Positions 1 through 5,132 of a stretch of 6,626 nucleotides of DNA are shown here, piece after piece. The translations under genes and the position numbers were made by a program. The stretch's first letter is position 1; each line of letters starts with the position of its first letter. Below the pieces are notes generated by a model. That model had not been told where the DNA came from, ran no database searches, and saw only the letters and a program-made list of their open reading frames with translations. This DNA is from Chromatiales bacterium (GTDB lineage Bacteria; Pseudomonadota; Gammaproteobacteria; SZUA-152): NCBI GenBank assembly GCA_026999335.1, contig JALTPW010001009.1, forward strand, positions 1 through 6,626, written 5' to 3'.

Positions 1-514
1 AACGCTGCTCACTGATACGCAGTGCCTCTTCGGCCTTATGGCGCGCCACACGCTGCTCAGTTTCCTGCAATTCACGTTTCACGACCGGGATGAGACGTTG
101 AAGATTGTCCTTCATGACACAGTCACGTGCACCAGCGCGCATGATATCCGCTGCGGTTTCTTCACCAATGCGTCCGGAAACCATAATCACCGGCAGATTG
201 GGATCGGCCTTCTGTAGGATCATCACGGCCGCCAACCCATCGAACCCGGGTAACAGATAATCGGTAATAGCCAGATCCCATTTTTCCCGCAGAACCTCAT
301 CCAGAGAGGCCTTGTCATCGACCCGGCAGCAAACAGGATTAAAACCCGCCTTGCGGAACTCACGCAGTAAAAGTTCACCGTCGAATTCGGAATCCTCGAC
401 AAGCAGCAAGCGGATATCAGTGGCTAACAGCGGGGTAGCAGCAGCCCCGCGGGAGGGGGAAAAAGGAAAATGGGGAGGAGAAGGCGAAGAGGAAAATCCG
501 GCGCTACTGGTCAT
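1..514 (-). CDS. Receiver-domain signalling protein, probably REC-PAS; 3' part beyond the left edge
   Basis: The start codon is seen, the reading frame stays open to base 1, and 171 complete codons are in the window. Residues 34-150 form a response-regulator receiver domain: acidic pair E40/D41, phosphoacceptor D85 in ITDYLLPGFDG, switch Ser S113 in MVSG, and Lys K135 in VMKDN. After it comes a charged helix ending KAEEALRISEQR, the sequence type that usually leads into a PAS domain, so a PAS plus an output such as a kinase or GGDEF/EAL is expected outside the window; this is inference. Residues 1-32 are a Ser/Pro/Phe-rich low-complexity extension, unusual before a receiver. The ATG overlaps the stop of the upstream kinase gene (TAATG), and AGGGG lies 7 nt upstream inside that gene, so translation is probably coupled. 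No better start exists before the first receiver strand. It is the fourth gene of the chemosensory cluster and a plausible partner of the kinase. Confidence 0.88.
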   Translation of the reverse strand, partial: MTSSAGFSSSPSPPHFPFSPSRGAAATPLLATDIRLLLVEDSEFDGELLLREFRKAGFNPVCCRVDDKASLDEVLREKWDLAITDYLLPGFDGLAAVMILQKADPNLPVIMVSGRIGEETAADIMRAGARDCVMKDNLQRLIPVVKRELQETEQRVARHKAEEALRISEQR

Positions 515-1746
515 TATTCAACCCCTGCCGGATTGGCTTCAGCATTGTCTGCCATCAATGGAATAACAGGAAACAGCAAGTGAAAATGACTCCCCTTGCC
601 GATTTCTGAATCCACCAGGATATGTCCACCGCAACCATGCATAATACCATGCACAACCGACAGCCCAAGCCCGGTACTCCGCCCTACTTCCTTGTTACTG
701 AAAAAGGGATCAAACACACGCTGTAGGGTTTCAGCATCGATTCCCCGCCCGCTATCGCGAACGGACAGCTCAACAAAATCATCATTCAGCCATTCATGAC
801 ACGAGGTACAAGATGCTTGTACCTCACGCACATGCCGCAAATGCAGGCAAATCTCTCCTTTTCCATTCATTGCCTCACGGGCATTGATGCAAAGACTCAT
901 TACCATTTGATAAATCTGATCCTGGTTCACCATAACCAGTGGAATTTCCTGGCCAAAATTTGTTTTTAGCACAGTACTGGCCGTCATGACGGGTTGCAGC
1001 ATGCGAACAATATCATCAAGCATAACGCCTATCAGAGGCATCTTGCATGAGCTACTGTCACCACTGCTGAAGGAACGCAGACTGACCACCAAATCACGCG
1101 CCTCGCTGCCGGCCTGCTGGATATTCTCCAGAAACTCGTCCAATTGACCATCACCCACGCCGGCAAACATCTCCCTCGCCAACTCTGCATAACCAAGAAT
1201 AGCGGCTAAATGATTATTGAAATTATGTGCGATGCCACCCGTCAGTTTTCCGATCGCCTGCATCTTGTGCGCACGTTGGATTTGTTGTGCCATACGTGCG
1301 TTCTCCGCCTGTTCTCGGCGCGCCTGTTCCACTTCGATCTGCAAACGAACCAAGCGTGCGCCAGCCTGCACCCGGGCCAGCAAAATACGCGGAGTTAGCG
1401 GTTTTGGAATGTAATCATCGACGCCAGCCGCAAAGGCCTTGACCAGTGAATCTTCGGCATCGTGGGAGGTCAACAAGATAATATAAAGCAACTGGCCATT
1501 TTTTCGCTGACGTAACACCTGGCATAGCTCGAGGCCATCCATGCCATTCATCACCCAGTCAGTCAGGACGATTTCCGGGTGGAAAACATCCATTTTTTTC
1601 AAAGCCTGTGCAGCGCTTTCTGCGGTCTCCACAAGATAGCCATCCCCGATCAGATGTAGGGCGATCTCCTGCAAAATGAAAGGATCATCATCCACCACCA
1701 GAATACGTAGATTTTTTGCCGGAGGTTGTTCCTGTAATTCTTCCAT
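514..1746 (-). CDS. Soluble hybrid receiver-histidine kinase (REC-HisKA-HATPase_c)
   Basis: 410 residues, no membrane segment, so cytoplasmic. An N-terminal receiver domain (about 13-130) has D19-D21, phosphoacceptor D63 in LTDWVMNGMDG, T93 and K115. A coiled linker (about 131-160) follows. The dimerisation/phosphoacceptor domain has H174 in GGIAHNFNN. The ATP-binding domain has the N box around N288 (INAREAM), G1 box D331-S-G-R-G335, F box F345-DPFF and G2 box TGLGL at 358-362. The order REC then kinase suggests the kinase is controlled by phosphorylation from another protein rather than by a ligand sensor. Two oddities: the residue after H174 is Asn where the family usually has Asp/Glu, and a CTSCH segment (313-317) lies just before the G1 box. 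The start ATG has AGAAGG only 3 nt upstream; an in-frame stop a few codons further upstream limits alternatives. It lies 66 bases after the CheY-like gene and overlaps the next gene by its stop codon. The family assignment is secure; the partner is unknown. Confidence 0.93.
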   Translation of the reverse strand: MEELQEQPPAKNLRILVVDDDPFILQEIALHLIGDGYLVETAESAAQALKKMDVFHPEIVLTDWVMNGMDGLELCQVLRQRKNGQLLYIILLTSHDAEDSLVKAFAAGVDDYIPKPLTPRILLARVQAGARLVRLQIEVEQARREQAENARMAQQIQRAHKMQAIGKLTGGIAHNFNNHLAAILGYAELAREMFAGVGDGQLDEFLENIQQAGSEARDLVVSLRSFSSGDSSSCKMPLIGVMLDDIVRMLQPVMTASTVLKTNFGQEIPLVMVNQDQIYQMVMSLCINAREAMNGKGEICLHLRHVREVQASCTSCHEWLNDDFVELSVRDSGRGIDAETLQRVFDPFFSNKEVGRSTGLGLSVVHGIMHGCGGHILVDSEIGKGSHFHLLFPVIPLMADNAEANPAGVE

Positions 1747-1812
1747 TAGCCTTCTTTTTTCATGGTCTTAGAGACAGACTTCATTAACAGCTTGTCAACG
1801 AATTCAGAGACA

Positions 1813-2181
1813 CTATGTGAGTGCCTCTGCAACCGCAGACTTCAACTCTTGCAGGCTGAATGGTTTCTGTAGGATATGTAATGCCCCAACCAGCTTCGCA
1901 ATGGGCAGATAATCGAATGAACCGGTAATTCCACCACCGCCCGAGATGGCGACAATACGAATCGACGGGAACTCTTTCTTTAATTCCAAAATCATATCGA
2001 TACCATTTTTTTCCGGCATCACCAGATCCGTTATCAACAGATCCGGCCGCTGCTCGCGATATTTTTTACAGCCTTGGGCTCCGTTCTCCGCTTCGATAAC
2101 CTCATGCTGTTCCACTGACAACATTTTCACCAGCAGGCCACGTATCTGTACATCATCATCAACAACCAGTATTTTTGCCAT
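1813..2181 (-). CDS. Stand-alone CheY-like response regulator
   Basis: 122 residues, essentially one receiver domain with no output domain, so it must act by protein contact or as a phosphotransfer intermediate. Landmarks: acidic cluster D8-D10 in LVVDDD, phosphoacceptor D52 in ITDLVMPEKNG, S80 in AISGGG, and K106 in LQKPF. The glycine-rich loop SGGGG followed by YLPIAKLVGA (81-100) makes the beta4-alpha4 region longer than in classical CheY; this form is familiar from non-CheY single-domain receivers. The chosen ATG begins MAKILVVDDD; the frame is open further upstream, but the extra 45 codons overlap the chemoreceptor gene and do not look like receiver sequence. The start is 1 bp after the receptor stop (TAACATG), with GGAG 10 nt upstream within the end of the receptor gene, so the two are very probably co-translated. 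It is the natural phosphorylation target for signalling linked to the adjacent receptor; whether it binds the flagellar motor cannot be read from sequence. Confidence 0.93.
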   Translation of the reverse strand: MAKILVVDDDVQIRGLLVKMLSVEQHEVIEAENGAQGCKKYREQRPDLLITDLVMPEKNGIDMILELKKEFPSIRIVAISGGGGITGSFDYLPIAKLVGALHILQKPFSLQELKSAVAEALT

Positions 2182-2182
2182 G

Positions 2183-3388
2183 TTAAAATAACTCCACTTC
2201 ACTCTCATCCATGTTGTGCTGGTGGATCGGAGATTTTTCAAGCATCTCCGCCGACTCATCAAAATTGACGTGTAATTGGGCGATCTGTTCTTGTAGTTGC
2301 CGCTCAATCCCGGCACTATCAGCGGACAATAAGCTCAAGTGTAAACCATCGACCGTGTCGAGAAATTCATGAAAGGCCTGTAGTCGCTTGCGCATGTGAT
2401 CAACCAGTTGCCGGGTCATATCTTCGAATTGCAGTGAGCGCACGGCTATCGCCACATTCTGGCCAATTTCTTCAGACATGTCCGAAACCTCGCGTAACTG
2501 ATCCGCCATACCGGTATTAATGTTCGTCACTTCCTGCATCAGTTCCGCGACACGATCCTTGGAATTCAATGTCATTTCCATATCACGCGAGGCCATGCGT
2601 GCGACGATGACGCTGGCCTGATCCATGCTATTGCGCGTTTTGGCATACTCGGTGCGAATCTGGCTGCTGAATTCATTACTGCGCAAAGATAACGCCCGCA
2701 CTTCATCGGCCACCACCGCAAAGCCTCTGCCCGCCTCTCCCGCGCGGGCGGCCTCGATGGCCGCATTCAGTGCCAACAGGTTGGTTTGTGAGCTGATGCC
2801 ATCGATCTCACCGAGCATTTTCTCCACCGTGCTGATCTGGCCTTTCATCTCGATGAATACATCAACCATCTCAACACTGCCATCGCGCATGGCAACAATA
2901 CTTTCGACAAACATTTGCACCAGACCCGCCGCCTCACTAGCCAGCGTACTGATACCGGAATTATCACCGGCATTGTCCGCCACGCGCGCCACCAGCGAGC
3001 GTGTCAACGTTTCCTGTTCACGTGACTGACTTTCCAGTCCGGAAAAGCTTTGCATCAGTCCCCTGATGGCATCGCCCTGCAGGTTCTGCACCTGCAGCAA
3101 CTCCCGCTCAAGGTGATCGAACTGCCGCTCCATCTCCTCCGCAGAGCGTTGCATGAGTTGCTGAAAGTCTTCGCGCATCCTGGCGGAAAAATACCGCTGT
3201 TCATCGGCCTGCGCTTCACCCCCGGCCTGCTGCCGGGTCAGTAGACGCAAATGCATCAGCCACAACCCGGTCCACACCACCAATACGACATAGGCCACAA
3301 GCTGTCCTGGCCAAAACCACAGAATCGCGGCGGCAGGTAACAGGAGAAAACCCGGCCAATAAGTCCGTATCCATGAATCTTTTTTCAT
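2183..3388 (-). CDS. Short methyl-accepting chemotaxis protein without a sensor domain
   Basis: 401 residues. Two hydrophobic segments near the N-terminus (about 11-27 and 29-49) are separated by only a couple of residues, so there is no periplasmic ligand-binding domain; no HAMP domain is recognisable either. The rest is a long cytoplasmic coiled coil. The hairpin tip that contacts CheA/CheW is highly conserved at about 194-243 (IDGISSQTNLLALNAAIEAA, then RAGEAGRGFAVVADEVRAL), which makes the MCP call secure. The descending helix contains SLQFEDMTRQLVDHM (318-332), resembling the active-site helix of the CheY phosphatase CheZ. A tail of about 70 residues ends DESEVELF, not the CheR-binding NWETF type. 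The start ATG (MKKDSW) precedes the first TM segment. A FliA-type promoter lies 34 bp upstream, so expression with late flagellar genes is likely. First gene of a cluster with a CheY-like regulator 1 bp downstream. The signal sensed is unknown and is probably cytoplasmic or membrane-related, or passed from a partner. Confidence 0.95.
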   Translation of the reverse strand: MKKDSWIRTYWPGFLLLPAAAILWFWPGQLVAYVVLVVWTGLWLMHLRLLTRQQAGGEAQADEQRYFSARMREDFQQLMQRSAEEMERQFDHLERELLQVQNLQGDAIRGLMQSFSGLESQSREQETLTRSLVARVADNAGDNSGISTLASEAAGLVQMFVESIVAMRDGSVEMVDVFIEMKGQISTVEKMLGEIDGISSQTNLLALNAAIEAARAGEAGRGFAVVADEVRALSLRSNEFSSQIRTEYAKTRNSMDQASVIVARMASRDMEMTLNSKDRVAELMQEVTNINTGMADQLREVSDMSEEIGQNVAIAVRSLQFEDMTRQLVDHMRKRLQAFHEFLDTVDGLHLSLLSADSAGIERQLQEQIAQLHVNFDESAEMLEKSPIHQHNMDESEVELF

Positions 3389-3421
3389 GCCTGAATAATC
3401 CCGCTTTTTCTTTCAGTGTAT

Positions 3422-3448
3422 ACAGCGGCGGACAGGCCGCAAACTTTA
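3422..3448 (-). promoter_or_regulatory. Sigma-28 (FliA) promoter of the chemoreceptor cluster
   Basis: On the minus strand, TAAAGTTT (3448..3441) is followed by an 11-nt spacer and GCCGCTGT (3429..3422). The established FliA consensus is TAAAGTTT-N11-GCCGATAA: the -35 is a full match, the spacing is exact, and the -10 keeps the diagnostic GCCG and diverges in its last four bases. Transcription would start near 3414 and give a leader of about 25 nt before the receptor ATG at 3388. Position, direction and target (an MCP gene) all agree with a class III flagellar/chemotaxis promoter. Confidence 0.8.
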
Positions 3449-3485
3449 ATGGAGACAATCAGTTATCTCCCAGTAAGAAAGAAAG

Positions 3486-3510
3486 AAAACACCCGTAGGA
3501 ATCCACCTAC
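3486..3510 (-). terminator. Possible second terminator-like hairpin
   Basis: Read on the minus strand, GTAGG and CCTAC form a 5-bp stem around a 6-nt loop, followed by GGGTGTTTTCTTTC. The stem is short and the T-rich stretch begins a few bases after it, so it is weaker than the hairpin just upstream at 3540..3562. It lies between that hairpin and the FliA promoter, and would act as a back-up stop for transcripts coming from the right. Confidence 0.25.
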
Positions 3511-3539
3511 AGAGCAGCAGGAAACTCCCTACGCGGCTG

Positions 3540-3562
3540 AAAAACACCGGCAGGTTCTGCCG
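3540..3562 (-). terminator. Rho-independent terminator-like hairpin upstream of the FliA promoter
   Basis: On the minus strand CGGCAG-AAC-CTGCCG makes a 6-bp perfect GC-rich stem with a 3-nt loop, followed by GTG and then five T residues (3544..3540). It lies downstream of the protease gene and the palindromic element, and upstream of the receptor promoter, so it would separate protease transcription from the chemosensory cluster. Confidence 0.5.
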
Positions 3563-3638
3563 CTGCCACGATCCCGCATGAGCAGGAAACGCGCTGATTA
3601 TTCGCCACAAAAAAGTTCACGCAGAGCAGAAGACACAA

Positions 3639-3749
3639 GAGGCTCTTGCAAAAACTCGACACGAAAACGAAGAATCAATGAGTTACGGTACAGCCTTTGT
3701 CATAAGCCATTGATTTTTCGTTACGGTGAAATAGTTTTGCAAGAGCCTC
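3639..3749. repeat. 111-bp nested palindromic element, MITE-like
   Basis: The outer ends are perfect 15-bp inverted repeats: GAGGCTCTTGCAAAA at 3639-3653 and its complement at 3735-3749, extendable by a few bases with one bulge. Inside is a second inverted repeat, AACGAAGAATCAATG (3666-3680) against CATTGATTTTTCGTT (3708-3722), with a single G-T mismatch. GTTACGGT also occurs twice in the interior. CAA flanks both sides (3636-3638 and 3750-3752), which could be a 3-bp target duplication. There is no coding capacity. The ends resemble IS5-type terminal repeats as I recall them, but no parent IS is in the window. The whole element could fold into one long hairpin in RNA. Confidence 0.65.
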
Positions 3750-3768
3750 CAACTAGCCGAAAACCCGA

Positions 3769-4494
3769 TCAGTATTTCTGCCGCAGCTCCAGCAACATAC
3801 CGTTACGTTGTATCTGCAACGGGCCGAGAAAAGACATGCCCAGTAGTATCTGCTGCGGAAAGCCGCCCTCCAGCACCACGGCACCCACATTGTGCGCCTT
3901 GATGCCGCCGACGCTGACCTCGTTCAGCTCGACGAACCAGGCCTGGCTGCGGCCGGATGCCGTATCCACCGCCACGGGCCGGCCACGCAGCAAGTAGTCC
4001 ACCCCCAGGCGCCGCGCTTCAATCGCATTCATCGCCACTGTCGTCGCCCCCGTATCCACCAGAAACTGAACCGGCTGGCCGTTGATGGCGCCCGGCGTGA
4101 GGTACATACCCCGTGGATCCGGAGCAATGGTGATAATCGCCAGTTCGGGCTGCACATAGCGGGTGCTAATGGGGGCCTGTCCCAGGCGGAGGCGGTATTG
4201 CCGGCTATCGAAACCGACGGTCGCTACATCCCCCTGGAGTGACAGCAAATGCAGCCCGGAGGGCTTTCGCTCACCCACCGCCAGCACGGCACGTTGACCA
4301 TTGACATTGATCACGGCCTTGCTGCCAAGCAAGGCCTCCAAAGCCAGACGTGGCGGTGCTGGAGCCACAGGAACAGACAGAGAAATGTCCGCCGCAGGCT
4401 CTACGGCCAGTAGCGCCGAGATGGGCAGGAAAAAACAAACCAGGTACAAGTAGCGTGTGTTTTTCGTGACCGCAGAAATCCACACATTGATCAT
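3769..4494 (-). CDS. Exported retropepsin-like aspartic protease (clan AA, DTG type)
   Basis: 241 residues from the chosen ATG. Residues 1-30 look like a signal peptide or membrane anchor: a polar start with K11 and R14, hydrophobic YLYLVCFFLPISALLA, then VEP; export to the periplasm is inferred. A Pro-rich linker (about 40-49) and a beta-rich N-terminal region follow. The catalytic domain (about 125-241) has the active-site triad D147-T148-G149 in FLVDTGATTVAM and the downstream ILLGMSFLG (216-224), which supplies the hydrophobic-hydrophobic-Gly motif. One DTG per chain means it should work as a homodimer, as retropepsins do. This matches the bacterial TIGR02281-type family; substrates are generally unknown. 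The frame is open a further 44 codons upstream with another ATG at 4626, but that stretch is not signal-like, and GGGA lies about 9 nt before the chosen start. The gene appears monocistronic, bounded by the palindromic element and terminator downstream. Confidence 0.85.
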   Translation of the reverse strand: MINVWISAVTKNTRYLYLVCFFLPISALLAVEPAADISLSVPVAPAPPRLALEALLGSKAVINVNGQRAVLAVGERKPSGLHLLSLQGDVATVGFDSRQYRLRLGQAPISTRYVQPELAIITIAPDPRGMYLTPGAINGQPVQFLVDTGATTVAMNAIEARRLGVDYLLRGRPVAVDTASGRSQAWFVELNEVSVGGIKAHNVGAVVLEGGFPQQILLGMSFLGPLQIQRNGMLLELRQKY

Positions 4495-4656
4495 CGAACT
4501 TAGTCCCGAAAATTCCACCGCACACACTGCGGAGTCACCCGCCAAATGGCACTGGGTTGAAAATATCGTCATTACGAAACGATGTGAAGACCCGGACAAA
4601 AGCTGAACACCCGCAGAGCGAGTCATGCAGAATGCTCGGGATGCCGCCTGTGCGGG

Positions 4657-4680
4657 ATTCCCGCCTGCTTGGGCGGGAAT
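4657..4680. repeat. REP-like stem-loop with ATTCCC/GGGAAT arms
   Basis: ATTCCCGCC and GGCGGGAAT form a perfect 9-bp stem around the 6-nt loop TGCTTG. Immediately outside are GGG on the left and GACGG on the right. This is the familiar type of dispersed proteobacterial repeat (a stem built on ATTCCC...GGGAAT, seen for example in Neisseria dRS3 and in many others). Only one copy is in the window, so its repetitive nature is inferred from resemblance. Confidence 0.6.
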
Positions 4681-4756
4681 GACGGTATTCCAGGTCTCTC
4701 AAGCTTGTCCGTACCATTCGGATGACAGCCAATATAGCATTCCACGCGGAATAGGG

Positions 4757-4776
4757 AAAAATACCGCAAGAGGCGG
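4757..4776 (-). terminator. Weak terminator-like hairpin after the small peptide gene
   Basis: On the minus strand CCGC-CTCTT-GCGG is followed by TATTTTT, about 57 nt past the stop of the 49-residue gene. The stem is only 4 bp and an eight-T run precedes it, so folding is marginal; the placement is what one would expect for the end of the small transcript. Confidence 0.35.
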
Positions 4777-4833
4777 AAAAAAAACAGATAAAAGACCGTG
4801 GCAAACGGAAAGATGGCCAACAGATATTCAGCG

Positions 4834-4983
4834 TCAGGGCGCCGCCTGATAAGCGACCACAACGGTATCGACCAAACGCCCTTCATCGGCTTGGGCGATC
4901 ATTGTCAGTATAACCCCCACTGACACGACAATCAGTAAGGCGGCCATCAGATCCAGCTTAAAAGACTTTTTCGGGTAATTCAT
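4834..4983 (-). CDS. 49-residue single-span membrane or secreted peptide, unrecognised
   Basis: A short gene with ATG at 4983 and TGA at 4836..4834. The N-terminus is basic (MNYPKKSFK), then comes a hydrophobic stretch from about L12 to A30 (MAALLIVVSVGVILTMIA), then QADEGRLVDTVVVAYQAAP. It can be read as one transmembrane helix with a short periplasmic tail or, because AQA precedes DEG, as a signal peptide releasing a 17-residue peptide. Evidence for reality is GGAG 7 nt before the ATG, codon-wise sensible composition, and placement in an otherwise empty gap of about 300 bp between two genes on the same strand. It starts 149 bp downstream of the glycerate kinase stop, so it could have its own promoter or read-through transcription. 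I do not recognise the family and propose no function. Confidence 0.6.
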   Translation of the reverse strand: MNYPKKSFKLDLMAALLIVVSVGVILTMIAQADEGRLVDTVVVAYQAAP

Positions 4984-4990
4984 GGGACGA

Positions 4991-4995
4991 CTCCA
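4991..4995 (-). promoter_or_regulatory. Ribosome binding site of the 49-residue gene
   Basis: TGGAG on the minus strand, with 7 nt between it and the ATG at 4983. It is one of the clearest Shine-Dalgarno sites in the window and the main reason for treating the short frame as a gene. Confidence 0.6.
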
Positions 4996-5132
4996 GCGAG
5001 CGTCTCATCTCCCGTCAATGGCTGTACAGACACTCAATTCAAGCCGGGGTAGGCGCTCTCATCAGAACTATCGACCCAAAAACGCTCAACTATAGAGAAA
5101 CCGTTCACATTTCATAGACCTGGATCCGCCGT

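Larger units (their letters stand above)
4495..4833. other. Intergenic spacer between the small peptide gene and the protease gene
   Basis: No convincing gene is seen on either strand. The short open frames here run through the hairpin repeat and the AT-rich stretch and lack family resemblance. The spacer holds the terminator-like hairpin at 4757..4776, the REP-like stem-loop at 4657..4680 and, presumably, the protease promoter, for which no clear -35/-10 pair could be identified. Confidence 0.5.

Noticed and set aside
1747..1812. Possible internal promoter with a TTGACA hexamer before the kinase gene
   Set aside because: No acceptable -10 hexamer at 16-18 bp spacing; a lone -35 match is not enough.
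2182..2316. 45-codon upstream extension of the CheY-like gene
   Set aside because: It overlaps the receptor gene and is not receiver-like; the ATG at 2181 gives a standard N-terminus with a ribosome binding site.
3416..3997. Plus-strand open frame of 193 codons across the intergenic region
   Set aside because: It runs through the promoter, terminators and palindromic element and then antisense into the protease gene; low-complexity basic composition with no family resemblance.
4547..4560. Sigma-54-like TGGCAC...TTGA on the plus strand
   Set aside because: The -12 element has GA in place of GC, and no plus-strand gene lies downstream.
4495..4626. 44-codon upstream extension of the aspartic protease
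   Set aside because: It would bury the signal peptide internally; the sequence is not conserved-looking and the ATG at 4494 places the hydrophobic segment at the N-terminus.
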